From: Cylindrotheca closterium
Lineage: Eukaryota > Bacillariophyta > Bacillariophyceae > Bacillariales > Bacillariaceae
Direction: 5' to 3'
Length of the DNA stretch: 64,000 nucleotides
Assembly: GCA_933822405.4 (NCBI GenBank)
Contig: CAKOGP040002214.1
Coordinates: 108,984 to 172,983 of the forward strand
Positions 24,499 to 35,367 of this stretch are shown piece by piece. Both the position numbers and the translations under genes were made by a program. Under the pieces are notes generated by a model, which ran no database searches, had not been told where the DNA came from, and was given only the letters and a program-made list of their open reading frames with translations. The first letter of the stretch is position 1; each line of letters starts with the position of its first letter.

Positions 24499-26052
24499 TC
24501 ACAATCTCTGCTCCGCAATTAATGCACTTTCTCGCATTTCCTTGCATTCATCGTCCCTCCATTCTCCTGATTTTAAGGTCGCCTGTTGAATCTTCACTTT
24601 CCAGACTACCTGCTCCAAAAGGGAGCAAGCCTCTTTTTGTTCACACCATCGAAAGCGTTGGAGCATGTGTTGAAAGAGTTTCAGTCGTTCCGGCACTGGA
24701 GCCACGGACGATGCATCGATCAAGTCTTCTACTTGCAGTCTCCACTGCTCCGATCCAAGAGCAGCGAGTCGGTTATGCAGGACTGTGCGAGCAATGTTCT
24801 GAATAATAGCATTCGACTCGGGCGCCGGATTGAGAATTAGATGTGTCATCGGCGTACCCTTTACCAGGTCGGATTGGTTCCAATGCTCTTGGGGGTACTT
24901 CAATGACAGTGCTTCAAAGAGTGAAAGATTCGGCCGCGAAGAGGCGGCAAGGATGTGAAACGGAGTCATACCTAGGCAATCACAGTGCTTGTTGAGAGCA
25001 AACGACGCTTCCTCAAAAACTTGAATGGCTTCAAGAGTTTCAGAAACTGGTCGATGCACATTCAAGTAGCAGAGGTTGTGAACTGGTAAATTTTCAAAAC
25101 GCTTGCTCAAGAAATCCGTGAGGTTTTCGTCTGGATCTGACCGAGGAAGCAATTGCAACGTCTCGCATCCTTCAAAGCTATTGCTGTAGAGCGTGTTGAT
25201 CGTGCCTGGCAAAGCCACGTGGCACAGCTTTGGACAATCAGCAAAGGCCAGGCCATTCAATATTTGTAGGTTCCCTTTGGCAAACTCGACCGTTTCCAAG
25301 CTCCGACATTGCGAAAAAGCTCCACGGCCAATCTTGAACATGCTTGATGGAATGGCAACTGAGCGAAGACTGCGGCACAAACGAAATGCATAGGTATCAA
25401 TCATTCGAACTCCTTCTGATAGTTTTACAGTTCCCAACGACTGGCAATTGTCAAAGGCGTTGTTCACAATATTCTGGACCATAGGTGGGATAGCAATCAT
25501 TTGCAAAGACATGCAATCTTGAAAGGCACCAAATGAGATTTCTTTCAGAGCAAGGGGAAGATCCACTTCTTGGAGTCCATTGCATCCTTTGAACGCGGAA
25601 GGTCCAATCCTCAAGAGAGTACTCGGAAATTGTACTATGCCAAGAGAGACACATCCATTAAAGGCATCACTGCCAATTTCCACCAGGCCTTCTGGAAATG
25701 TGACCTGTCGTAGCCTTACACAACGACTAAAGGTGCTGTTGGAGATGGATCTCACCAGCTGAGGAATGGCAACCTGCTTCAGAGCCGAACACGAGAAGAA
25801 GACACGTGGGCCTATTCGTCTCAAGGTACTGTTGTTTCGGTCATCAAGACGAATCTCGATCAAATGAAGCAAGCCTTGGAATGCTCCAAAGGGAATTCCT
25901 TCAACGGAAGGATCAATTTGGATATGGGTCACTCTACGTGGAATGTCTTCTGATTTGCCTCCCGTATACCAGAAAACAACGGCGGGCTCCTCATCGCTAT
26001 CGCTGCAGGAAGCAGAGGGAGGAACGTGAGATTCTTGGCTTATTCGATCCAT
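24499..26052 (-). CDS. BspA-like leucine-rich-repeat protein with degenerate ankyrin C-terminus
   Basis: A single minus-strand exon of 517 residues starting MDRISQESHVPP. Residues about 45-300 are BspA-type LRR_5 repeats of about 23 residues (GxxAFxxCxSLxxVxIPxxL). From about residue 320 comes a conserved domain with a weak ankyrin unit (CDCLGMTPFHILAASSRPN) and a helical end rich in Arg/Trp/Glu. The gene at 32483-33985 has the same layout and C-terminal domain, so the two are paralogues. BspA-like repeats usually mediate protein binding. No signal peptide is visible, so a cytoplasmic role is more likely than adhesion. The function is unknown. Confidence 0.8.
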   Translation of the reverse strand: MDRISQESHVPPSASCSDSDEEPAVVFWYTGGKSEDIPRRVTHIQIDPSVEGIPFGAFQGLLHLIEIRLDDRNNSTLRRIGPRVFFSCSALKQVAIPQLVRSISNSTFSRCVRLRQVTFPEGLVEIGSDAFNGCVSLGIVQFPSTLLRIGPSAFKGCNGLQEVDLPLALKEISFGAFQDCMSLQMIAIPPMVQNIVNNAFDNCQSLGTVKLSEGVRMIDTYAFRLCRSLRSVAIPSSMFKIGRGAFSQCRSLETVEFAKGNLQILNGLAFADCPKLCHVALPGTINTLYSNSFEGCETLQLLPRSDPDENLTDFLSKRFENLPVHNLCYLNVHRPVSETLEAIQVFEEASFALNKHCDCLGMTPFHILAASSRPNLSLFEALSLKYPQEHWNQSDLVKGTPMTHLILNPAPESNAIIQNIARTVLHNRLAALGSEQWRLQVEDLIDASSVAPVPERLKLFQHMLQRFRWCEQKEACSLLEQVVWKVKIQQATLKSGEWRDDECKEMRESALIAEQRL

Positions 26053-26200
26053 TCTCTGAGAAATTGGGATGGGCTCATGTCATCAACTGCGATGAAGACC
26101 CAACAACAAAATTATCACCTTTGCGATGACCATGAGGAAAGTCTCATCAGTCAGATGGGTCGAAGATCTTCGAGACAAATTATTTATATTTCGCTTGCAG

Positions 26201-26220
26201 ATATACCGGTACCGGTATAT
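26201..26220. repeat. 20-bp perfect palindrome in a divergent promoter
   Basis: The 20 bases ATATACCGGTACCGGTATAT read the same on both strands. They lie in the 268-bp spacer between the divergent BspA-like and DUF2867-like genes, about 100 bp before the right-hand start. It is the strongest member of a family of TACCGGTA-type palindromes found in upstream regions of this window, so a dimeric regulator site is plausible. Confidence 0.6.
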
Positions 26221-26320
26221 AGTTTCATCGCCACACGATCCAATCCTGGAACATCACCCGTTAGCAGAGGACAAAACATACAGTAATCCAGAGTGCAATT
26301 TCTCGGATGTATTAAGAAAA

Positions 26321-26905
26321 ATGGCCATGTCCACAACCAAGCTAGTTGTCTCCACTGGAATTGTCTCGACTGGAGCTCTTTTGGGAGCAGCATCTTGGTA
26401 CATGAAGGGGGTCTCGTCTGTGGGACCGTCTGCAACGCTTCAGAGCGTAACCGAAAAGGATGCCTATGTAGACACATTCTACTACAAGCTACCGTTGGCA
26501 AAGAGTCCAAAGTTGTCGGCTTCGATACTGGCAAAGTCTCTTTATTGCTCCCCTTCGTTTCTACCTGAGAAGATTCTCCTTTCGCTAAGCGGTCAGTCGT
26601 TTCCGAAAGAATCTGAATACGACAGCAGCCTTGCAATCGAACCCGGGACAAAAATTGCACAGTGGACTGTCGATACAGCAAGAGATGAAGAACTGCTGAT
26701 GACTTGGCCTGGGGGATACACATATCTGAAGGCCAACTATCTTGCAGACTCCTGCGAACTAGAATTTTGGTTCGGTTCCAACCTGTCGGCAAAGTTAAGC
26801 GCCTCGCCCATGGTTCGTGCAACGATGCCATTTCATGCTTGGTACTCGCGGATACTCTGCAAGAACGTTGCTGTGACAATGACAGAGTACTTGAAGACTA
26901 AATGA
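26321..26905 (+). CDS. DUF2867-like protein
   Basis: An open frame of 194 residues from the ATG of MAMSTTKLVVSTG. The frame is open further upstream to 26126, but that part overlaps the divergent promoter and reads like non-coding sequence. The N-terminus is hydrophobic and could be a membrane anchor or signal. The body has the order FYYKLPL ... SPSFLPEKILLSL ... ELEFWFGSN ... MPFHAWYSRIL, which resembles the DUF2867 family (a small lipocalin- or START-like fold of unknown function). That link is from memory of the pattern and is only moderate. The translation itself looks real. Confidence 0.55.
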   Translation: MAMSTTKLVVSTGIVSTGALLGAASWYMKGVSSVGPSATLQSVTEKDAYVDTFYYKLPLAKSPKLSASILAKSLYCSPSFLPEKILLSLSGQSFPKESEYDSSLAIEPGTKIAQWTVDTARDEELLMTWPGGYTYLKANYLADSCELEFWFGSNLSAKLSASPMVRATMPFHAWYSRILCKNVAVTMTEYLKTK

Positions 26906-28234
26906 ATGGCTGAATCAATCAATCAATCTGTAAAACAAAGTTTAAAATAAGAACTGATACAGGATAGACTGTATCATTAGTACAGGCAAAGCAGTGAACT
27001 GTAGTATCTAAAACAGCAACTGAGGATGCACTCAAGAATGACAAGACACTGGAATTACTGCTCCGCCACTGATGCGGCAATTTTCTCAAAGTGCAATATC
27101 TTTGTTTTGTTCTTGTTGGAGATTGAGCCATCAATCATCCTGACCTTACTTCAATCCAGGAGCAGCAATTCGGTCTTGCAGAACTGATCGTGTGATACAC
27201 GCGTTGCATGGCAGCTCTCGCCTCACTCACACTCGCTAGATGATGGGTGATTCTGCATGAGGTACTGCATTGGTGTAGCTCGTCGTTGTCTGAGACAGGT
27301 CGTTGGATGCTTCCAATGACGATTCGCAGCAGCCCACCTTCATTGGCATTTGGAACATTGTTGCAACGAATATCTTCAAGGCATGACAACCTTTCGAAAT
27401 GCACAGAAAGGAGCGATCTCAGTAATCGAAAGATCCACTTCAACATGTGTTACGAAGCGAGATCAATCCGATGATGGGAGTTTCAACTTCTTTCATCGCT
27501 CCATTCCGAAATACAGCATTGCGTCATTCCTATTACCACTGGGAGTAGAGGATCCCTCCGTCACAGCAGCAAAAGACGTAGGAGCAGCAGGAGGAGCGAG
27601 GAGGAGTCATAAGACGGCGGAATTCCAAGTTTTTAGGAAAACCGTAGAGGAAAATGTAGAGAAAAATGTCAACGGTTTCGCGCCTGAATTTATGGCTAAA
27701 TTAGTCGACAACATTTAACGGATGGATTCAAAACTGGCGGGAGTCTTTTTATCGTGATGATCTACCCAATCATTCCCGTCAAAGATTATACGCGGACTGT
27801 CACAGATTTGTGGGGCGCCAAAACGAAGCCTGAACATCATGGTAGAGATCGCGTATGAGTGTCACACGGCCTCGCTCACGTAGAAAAGGTGCGACGATCG
27901 TCCGTTCGACGCTCCTGGTCCTTGAGAATTTTCCGCGGGATGAAGAGTTTGATGGTTTTGCCATTCTCCTGAAAGCTGCATATTTTCCAAAGCGTTCAGC
28001 ATTGTTGGGATTGAAACTGACTGTACAAAGCATTGATTGTATTACGGGTTCAGCTTTACACGGCAAATATTGTTGCTTATTCATCTATTGATATCACTGA
28101 CTCCATAGTTGTGTTTGACTTACAAGCACCGAGAGGATATTTTAAGCATTCACAAACATAAGGCAAACTTCACCTTACTAATTCGCACCTCTTTCAAGAC
28201 TACCACTTCCGATCGAAAGTGAAACTATTGCAGC
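26906..28234. other. Long intergenic region without a clear gene
   Basis: This spacer is 1.3 kb. Open frames at 27350-27718 (+), 27855-28091 (+) and 27135-27446 (-) were checked. Only the end of the first (about 27600-27718, KTAEFQVFRKTVEENVEKN) looks slightly protein-like, and none has a motif or clean splice partner. The region may hold a small unannotated gene or the remains of one. Confidence 0.3.
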
Positions 28235-31227
28235 ATGATTGGTGGTGAACAACAAGATCAGCCTTCATCGGCTGGATCTCAAATAAGTTTGGAACGTAAG
28301 CTTGATCTTTTGGAATCCAGGTTTACGCAGCCAACTGTCCAAACCAATGATAATAAGTCTTCTGATAAGAATGTCCAATCTTCGCTAACTCCGTCTTGGG
28401 GGAACCAAGACAATCTGATAGAGAGACCTTCACCTGCTTTTACTACGTCTACTCCAAAGCCGTCTACGAGTACCAGCAGCAATCTCGTCAGCGGAAGGAT
28501 GTCACCACATCACAATTCCAATAGCCAACATTCCTTTCAGTTTTCCCGACATCAGAGTTCACCTCATAACTCGAATCCACTTCCACAGTCGGCCGTCCGA
28601 TCCAGGCGGCGGCTTTCTTTGCAAAGCACCAGCTTTCAATCTGTTGCCCAGGCGGCAGCTCGCCATATGCGAAAAGTTGCTGCCGCATCTCCAGTTCACG
28701 GCTTATCATCTAATAACCCTCAACAACAGACTCAACTTGATGGTAGCCCACTGAGCAGCAGCAGTAACTCCAATGCCACCATGATCACGAGCAACCAAAG
28801 ACACAAGACGACAGCAAGTCAACAAAATGCTGAGCAGCGAGTGGTGGCGGAATCGCCACCTGTCATTGTCAGTCCGCTCAACAATTCCACGCCCGTTCGC
28901 AAACCAAACAAACCCAATGCGGTCCGCCACCTAATGATGGCTGGCAATGCTGCTGCCTCTCCCACGAGAACCAGTCCTCGTACCAAAAAGGGCATCATCA
29001 AAACGGGAAATAATGACGACGCTGCTGCTAATGAGCCGAACATTATGACACGATCGAGAAGCACTGAAAGGTCCTCACCTGTGAAACCTACTTCGTCATC
29101 AACGGTAAGTTTTTGCTTGCTTATCCCCACCAAGGACTCTGATTCACCATTATGCTCACACCATTTATTACTTCACTTCTATTCGGATGAATATACAACA
29201 GCGACGAAAGTCTGCGCCCAAGCGGAAGGTATCTTCCATAAAGGAGGCCACGGCTGGAAACTCCGCTACGGCAACTCCCGAACCAGCCAAGCGCACCAAG
29301 CTGGACGAAACTGTAGCCATCACTTCGACGAGCAATCTTTCCAACAAGTCCCCCTTTCGACCTGTTCTCTCGGAACTATCTCGAGACAAGAGCAATCTCT
29401 CTGCGAAATCGTCTCGACAATCCAAAGAAGCGGCAGGAGCACCGGCCAACAATCGAAGGATTCAAGACTTTTTCAGCGTGACCACCAACAAGGATGGTAC
29501 TTCTGCCAGCAACAATGCTGGCAACAAGACATCAACAACTACTATTAATGCTACGACCGCTTTCAAAAAGAAAGCTACCAAGTCACCATCGTCGTCATCC
29601 TCCACTCCATTGACTGTTCCGTCCAAGCGAGTCACTCGATCGCAAAAAGACATTGATTGGGAGGCCAAGTGTCAAAAGATTGAACTTTTGTTGCACGAAA
29701 AGGACCAACAGCTCAAAGCAGTCACCAACAACCGCACGATTATCCACACTACTCTAAAGGCCGAATTGGACAAGAAAGCAAAGGAGCTCGAGACAATTCG
29801 ACAGACTCAAAAGTCCAAGAATGCTCACGTGACCAAGGAATTGGAAGACTTGTTGAGATGGAAGTCGTCTCAGCAACAAAAGGAACTCAAGGAGAAATTG
29901 GCGACAGATGGTGCGAGATTGGGGCGGATTGTGGTGAGCAAGGTGGGGATGCGAGCATTTGAATCATGGGAAGAAGGGTCCGCGACACATGATCTGGAGG
30001 ATCGCAAAAAGGAGCTGCAAGAGCGACAAAAACTCTTGAAAGCACGATGGAAAGAGGTGGCCACTCATGATAATGATGCTACATCGTTGGAACAACTCGA
30101 GGCCAGGGAAAGTGTGCAACGACACCTTTACAATTGCGAGTTGGAGGTAAAGGAACTGGCGCACGAAGAACAGGCACTCAACGATGAAAAGGCGGCTCAC
30201 ATTCGTTTATTGAAACGAGTGGCCAGCGAAGATGCATCCCGGTTTCGATCGAAACCAAAGGTATGTCATTGGTGTATTTATTTTCGTATTGCTAATACTT
30301 GATACTTGATGATTATGTTCCATGACAACTGTCGTCTAACTTTTTGTTTCCCTCCTATCATTACAGCTGCATGGACGCTATGTGTTGCACAGCCTTCTTG
30401 GTAAGGGCGGATTTTCAGAAGTTTGGAAGGGATATGATCTTGTTGAGCTACGAGAAGTTGCCGTCAAGATCCACCAACTTGATCCGAGATGGCCAGATTC
30501 GAAGAAAGAGAACTACACCAAACATGTGTCAAGAGAGTACGAAATTCATCGCAGTGTTCGCCACCCTCGCATCGTCAGCTTGTTCGACGTTTTCGAAATC
30601 GACAACAATTCCTTTGCGACAGTCTTGGAATGCTGCAAGGGAACAGATCTGGATGCGCTGCTGAAAACCAAGAAACGACTACCTGAACGTGAAGCTCGGG
30701 CCATTCTATTGCAAATCCTCCGGGGCATGAGGTATTTGAGTGAGCCCAGCGACAACCGACAGGGTATCATCCACTATGATTTGAAGCCAGGCAACATTTT
30801 GTTTGATAAAATTGGTGATGCCAAGATCACTGACTTTGGTTTGAGTAAGATTATTGATGCTGCTGATCCTGGGGACAGTATGGAATTGACAAGCCAAGGT
30901 GCAGGTACCTACTGGTATCTTCCACCCGAATGTTTCATCACTAACGAAAAAGTGCGTATCAGCAACAAAGTTGATGTATGGTCCATTGGAGTCATTTACT
31001 ATCAAATGCTCTACGGCGTAAGACCCTTTGGAGAGGGCGTGTCGCAGGATCGCTTGCTTAGGGAAAACACAATGCTGAATGCCGATCAAGTGGAGTTCCC
31101 AGAACGCGTCACCGTGTCCAAAGCTGGGAAGAATTTCATTCGTCAATGCCTACAGTATGACCAGGCCTTTCGACCAACCATTGCACAACTTTGTGAGAAC
31201 AAGTATGTTCTGGAAGAGGCATTCTAA
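28235..31227 (+). CDS. TLK: Tousled-like serine/threonine kinase
   Basis: Exons 28235-29104, 29202-30260 and 30367-31227 (introns of 97 and 106 nt, both phase 0) give about 929 residues. The first 380 residues are disordered, basic and Ser-rich. A short RRIQDFFSV motif (near 29455-29481) matches the position and shape of the RKISDYF motif of animal TLKs and also resembles a PCNA-interacting box. A long coiled coil follows (about 480-635). The kinase domain has LLGKGGFSEVWKGYD, VAVKIHQL, IIHYDLKPGNILF, DFGLSK and GAGTYWYLPPE, all diagnostic of Tousled-like kinases. TLKs are nuclear, dimerise by the coiled coil and phosphorylate the histone chaperone ASF1 during DNA replication. Confidence 0.93.
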
Positions 31228-31317
31228 ATGCACTAGAGTTCAAAATTTTAGCTATCTATCAATCTTGCTCTCGTATGTCTACTGTAGCATTTTCTCGCTG
31301 CGTCGGTCGTAGATCAA

Positions 31318-31905
31318 TCACGCTGCGTTTTGAATCCTCAGTCCATTCACCAGAGCCATCAAGAAATCAAACTGCCTGTTTGATTCCGCAACATTGCCCT
31401 GGTCTCGGGTAATTACCGCAATATTGTTGATCACAGCAAACTGAAACATCACATTATCATCCAGCGATATATGCTGTCTACAATGGATTATCAGCTCATA
31501 TAGCTGCTTGGCATTGACAAGTAACTTCTCAGCAGTGGCCGTTCCCCTTTGAGATATAGCGGAGAGGTGGTACGCTAGAGCAGTGTTGAAGATGAGAATG
31601 GCAGCAATAATTTTATGATCGTTCATTGTTGAAGGAATGGGGATACCATGGCGGTAGATGAATGAATGAGCTGAATTTGATCCAAATCCATCGAGTTCGT
31701 GACAAACGACCATGCAATCGTCCACTCGCTGGGAGCTTGGTTCCGTGTTTGAATTGTTGGGATTCGCCGATGTATCCTCGTCGAGCAGGAGGCCTCGCTG
31801 ATACCTCAGAGCGTACGACGACGATTGGATGGCTTCTGGGAACTCTTCATTCTCGAGGAAGGCAATTGTCTGGTTGTTCTGGTCGCTTATTGGGCCTATA
31901 GTCAT
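31318..31905 (-). CDS. Small helical (TPR-like) protein of unknown function
   Basis: A minus-strand frame of 195 residues starting MTIGPISDQNNQ. The second half is made of amphipathic helices (AAILIFNTALAYHLSA, EKLLVNAKQLYELII, FAVINNIAVI), resembling a TPR or HAT-type repeat fold. I recall similar small proteins with an FNxALxxHL pattern as common in diatoms, but cannot name the family. Its 3' end lies 90 bp from the TLK stop, in convergent orientation. The N-terminal 90 residues look disordered. Confidence 0.62.
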   Translation of the reverse strand: MTIGPISDQNNQTIAFLENEEFPEAIQSSSYALRYQRGLLLDEDTSANPNNSNTEPSSQRVDDCMVVCHELDGFGSNSAHSFIYRHGIPIPSTMNDHKIIAAILIFNTALAYHLSAISQRGTATAEKLLVNAKQLYELIIHCRQHISLDDNVMFQFAVINNIAVITRDQGNVAESNRQFDFLMALVNGLRIQNAA

Positions 31906-32482
31906 GGTGATCTTTCGACTTTGGAGAAGAAAATTTTCTTCGCGTGTATGTCAGCTTGAATTATTGAGTGAGGAAGTTTGGTGTTTCGTTTTTATTTTTT
32001 TCTGTTTTTATGAAATGCATATATGATATTTCCAATACGATCCTACGTCACTGCCCAAATATTATAAAAATCAACGATATTTTAGAGTGCGTAATTCTAT
32101 GTAAAGTACAATCAATCCTGACGTGTGCCCAGCCGCCAACCTCATAATTGATTCAGCCCGCATGCCCAGGGTACGTACCAGTACCTGGTACCTGATATTC
32201 TTTTCGGTGCCATCTCACTCGGACGGTTCGTTGTTTTTATGGCACCCCTTCAGATTTTGAAGTTGAAGATGATATGAGAAATTTCAAAAGAAAAGTTGCC
32301 ATCTTTGGTCTGACAGTCTTTTACCATACGGTACACGTGTACCACCAGTACACACACGCGCGTTGCACCTCGGGCGCACGTACGAAAGCCCGATTTCGAC
32401 CAGGTGGACTAATCAGTTCGGTGATAAAAACTCAGAATAAGCTCGCAAGCAGCAATATTGTGTGCAGGCATCTCCCCCTCGA
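31906..32482. promoter_or_regulatory. Divergent intergenic region with GGTACC-type palindromes
   Basis: This spacer lies between divergent genes. At 32170-32192 GGTACGTACC is followed by CAGTACCTGGTACC, a nest of overlapping palindromes related to the TACCGGTA motif seen elsewhere. Further GTAC-rich sequence lies near 32327-32352 and a TGACGT near 32119. Both promoters should be in this interval. Confidence 0.4.
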
Positions 32483-33985
32483 ATGTCATCATTTGAGTTG
32501 GATTATATTGGACAAAACGTTTCTGAAGTTTCTAAAAATGTAGTGGAAATCAAGGTGGACAGTGACACCGAGGATATAAGAGAACGGGCGTTTGAAGAAT
32601 GCCGCCATCTCCGCTCAATCGTTTTTTCTGCAGATTCGTGTGTGGAAGCCATTGGTTTTCATGCCTTCTTTGGCTGTGAATCCTTGCGAGGCATAAACAT
32701 TCCATGCTCAGTCAATTTCATTGGCCATGGTGCCTTTGGGGATTGCCGCAGTCTAGTTGCTGTGGACTTGCCCGGGGGATTGCAAGATATTATGAAGGAA
32801 ACCTTTTACTTTTGCGAATCATTGGAGACCATTAAGATTCCTTCCAGCGTTGTGCGGATCGGGCAACAGGCATTTGAGGGATGTATTAGCCTAGAATCAG
32901 TGAAATTCTTATCCACGATGGGCCTCTGCAAGATTGGAAGCTGGGCCTTTTCAGACTGCTCGTCGCTAAGGAGATTCGACATGCCCTCCACAGTCCGAAT
33001 GATTGAAAACGAGACTTTCCGGCGCTGCACCGGCCTAGAGGTTCTAAATCTTCCCGAGGGTGCTCTCCGTGAAATTCATAGTCTTGCGTTTTGGAGGTGC
33101 GAATCGTTGACATGTGTAAAGATTCCATCTTGCGTTGAGACCATCGGGCTGTTGGCCTTTATGAATTGCACAAGCTTGCTCTCTGTGGAGATGGCACGAA
33201 AAGGACAATTAGCTGTGGTCGAAGACCGAGTATTCGAAGGATGTACATCATTGTTGAATCTTTGGCTGCCGAAGACGGAGGTTCAATCCTTTTCCCATTG
33301 CACTGCATTGCAATCATTACTTTCAGACCAAAATGGCATGCAGATGACAAACACGCTGGCGTCCAGATTTGATTCTTTTCCAATTCATGGAGCCGCGTAC
33401 TTTGATGGCTTTGAGTTTGGGCTCAAAGACTTTCTCTTGGTGTTGGACGAAAGTGATTCTACAGCAGACGCAGCGGATTGTCTTGGCATGAACGTATTTC
33501 ATATCCTGGCATTGGCAACTAAGCAGGATGTAGTTGTATTCGAGTTCCTTTCTCAAAAGATACCCACTGAACTATTGAATGAATGTGACAAAAACGGATG
33601 TACACCGATGGACTATCTATGTACAAATCTATCAGCTGATACAGCTGCCGTGATTGAATTTGTCATCAGAAGTACCATATCAGGGAACATCCCATATTTG
33701 GGCTTGTCGCCGTGGAGGGAAGTGATGGAAAGGCACGTGCGGTCCTTCCGGAACGTTGGTCGAAGAGAAAAACACTCTGCATTTCGTCGACTCAGATCAA
33801 AATATGATTGGTATGCACGCAAAGAAGCGTTGTCCTTACTCGAGCTGGCGGTGTGGAAAGCCCGAATCATTCAAGTAGAAACAGATTATGTCGATGGACC
33901 CATCAGGCGAGATGAGCGCCGCATCAACTGCGGAGCAGATATTGTGATATTACAAGTTATTTCCTATTTGCAACCGATAGAATAG
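32483..33985 (+). CDS. BspA-like leucine-rich-repeat protein, paralogue of the 24.5-kb gene
   Basis: A single exon of 500 residues from the ATG of MSSFELDYIG. The frame is open slightly upstream but without another ATG. Residues about 30-280 are BspA-type LRR_5 repeats (AFxGCxSLxxVxIPSSVxxIGxxAF). The C-terminal domain repeats the pattern of the gene at 24499-26052: Phe-Pro-Ile-His, an ankyrin-like unit (ADCLGMNVFHILALATKQD) and an end with YARKEALSLLELAVWKARI. The function is unknown. The conserved C-terminal domain suggests a specific partner shared by the two paralogues. Confidence 0.8.
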   Translation: MSSFELDYIGQNVSEVSKNVVEIKVDSDTEDIRERAFEECRHLRSIVFSADSCVEAIGFHAFFGCESLRGINIPCSVNFIGHGAFGDCRSLVAVDLPGGLQDIMKETFYFCESLETIKIPSSVVRIGQQAFEGCISLESVKFLSTMGLCKIGSWAFSDCSSLRRFDMPSTVRMIENETFRRCTGLEVLNLPEGALREIHSLAFWRCESLTCVKIPSCVETIGLLAFMNCTSLLSVEMARKGQLAVVEDRVFEGCTSLLNLWLPKTEVQSFSHCTALQSLLSDQNGMQMTNTLASRFDSFPIHGAAYFDGFEFGLKDFLLVLDESDSTADAADCLGMNVFHILALATKQDVVVFEFLSQKIPTELLNECDKNGCTPMDYLCTNLSADTAAVIEFVIRSTISGNIPYLGLSPWREVMERHVRSFRNVGRREKHSAFRRLRSKYDWYARKEALSLLELAVWKARIIQVETDYVDGPIRRDERRINCGADIVILQVISYLQPIE

Positions 33986-34086
33986 GTTTGACTATGAATA
34001 AGTTGTGTCTAATTGAGCTATTGATCTATGTCTACTGCATTTCTTGGCGAGGATCTCATCAAGAGATCTACGCTATTTTATCATCG

Positions 34087-35367
34087 TTACTCGACAGGAG
34101 CACAGATCCCAAAGAGGAAATCTGTTGCAGCTTGGGGCACCGAATCCATTTTGTATCCACCTTCTTGAACCACCATGGTTGGCAAATTTGAAGATCCAAT
34201 TGCCATACCAATGCTAGTGTAGTCATCACCTTCCAGCCTGAATCCTGCCCGACGAACTGCACAAGGATCTCCGAGATAGGTGTCCAGGCCCAACGATACC
34301 ACAAGAGCTTCGGCACCAAAGTCTTGAATCTTTGTCAGAGCACTTTGTAAAGCATCGCCGTACGTTTCCCAATTTGTCCCTGGCATGAGCGGTAGATGAA
34401 GTGTTGCTCCTTCACCTTCTGCATCACCGGTCTCTTCTGAGAAACCACTATGAAACGGATAGTCCCAATCTGGATGACAGTGAATGGATACAACTAGTAC
34501 TGAGGGATCTTGATAGAAAATGGAGGCTGTGCCGTTCCCACAGTGATAGTCGACATCCAGTACGGCTACTTTGGAGTATCCATTTCGTTCCTGCAACAGT
34601 TTCGCAGCTAATGCTGAATGATTGACATAGCAGTATCCTCCAAAGGAATCTTCTGCAGAGTGATGACCTGGATGTGTTCCCAAGGCATATGCTACCACAG
34701 ATGGACTCTTTTGCAGAGTTGCCACTGCTTGTTCTATGACGGCTCCATCCCACAAGATTTCTTCCAACATGGCACCAAATACAGGGGTGCAGGTGTCGGT
34801 ACAGAAGAATCCAATTTGTCCCATGACATTTTTGGAAGGACGCTGAAATCTTTCTCTTGGCAATGGGATATTACCAGGGATCAAAGCAGGAGAAGAAGCC
34901 TCTTTGCCTCCGCCGCCATTGCACATGGAATCTTGGCCATCTGGTCCTATTCCATCCCATAGTTTCCATGCAGAAGCAAAGAAGTCAATCAATCTATCCG
35001 AGTGGATCTTGCGATAAATGTCGAGATTTGAAGCAGCTTGAGAAGGAGTTTCAAAAGTTACCATGCCCTCGTCACTCCTTCGAGTCGCCAACTCTTTCAG
35101 AATCATGGCCCTTCTGTATCTTGGGTGGTTGTATAGATCGAGGTTGTCATTCTCTAGATCCACCGAACCCAAGACTGGCTCTTCCGCGCCGCTTTCATCT
35201 TTGTCCCATGAGATGGAATCTGGATGGTGTCGGCAGCAAACAGAGATCTTTCGGTTGGACATCCTTGGCGTCTTCGTTGGATCTACGGTTGTTCGTTGCT
35301 TCTCACCATCAAAGATTTCACGATCAGACCCTTTGGTCGCGATATACCTTCCGTTTCCCAACAACAT
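34087..35367 (-). CDS. Acetylpolyamine amidohydrolase / HDAC-superfamily deacetylase
   Basis: A single minus-strand exon of 426 residues from the ATG of MLLGNGRYIATKG. Catalytic elements of the arginase/deacetylase fold are intact: HPGHHSAED (tandem His, about residue 232), GGYCYVNHSALAA, DVDYHCGNGT (zinc ligands Asp/His, about 269), SLGLDTYLGDP and EGGY. The LGLDT pattern and the long loop before HPGHH are closer to bacterial acetylpolyamine amidohydrolases and class II HDACs than to class I HDACs. The enzyme should remove acetyl groups from polyamines or lysine side chains using zinc. No targeting signal is clear. Confidence 0.85.
   Translation of the reverse strand: MLLGNGRYIATKGSDREIFDGEKQRTTVDPTKTPRMSNRKISVCCRHHPDSISWDKDESGAEEPVLGSVDLENDNLDLYNHPRYRRAMILKELATRRSDEGMVTFETPSQAASNLDIYRKIHSDRLIDFFASAWKLWDGIGPDGQDSMCNGGGGKEASSPALIPGNIPLPRERFQRPSKNVMGQIGFFCTDTCTPVFGAMLEEILWDGAVIEQAVATLQKSPSVVAYALGTHPGHHSAEDSFGGYCYVNHSALAAKLLQERNGYSKVAVLDVDYHCGNGTASIFYQDPSVLVVSIHCHPDWDYPFHSGFSEETGDAEGEGATLHLPLMPGTNWETYGDALQSALTKIQDFGAEALVVSLGLDTYLGDPCAVRRAGFRLEGDDYTSIGMAIGSSNLPTMVVQEGGYKMDSVPQAATDFLFGICAPVE

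Noticed and set aside
26184..26879. 231-residue minus-strand open frame opposite the DUF2867-like gene
   Set aside because: It has low-complexity Arg/Ser-rich translation with no motif, while the plus-strand frame has a signal or anchor and a family-like pattern.
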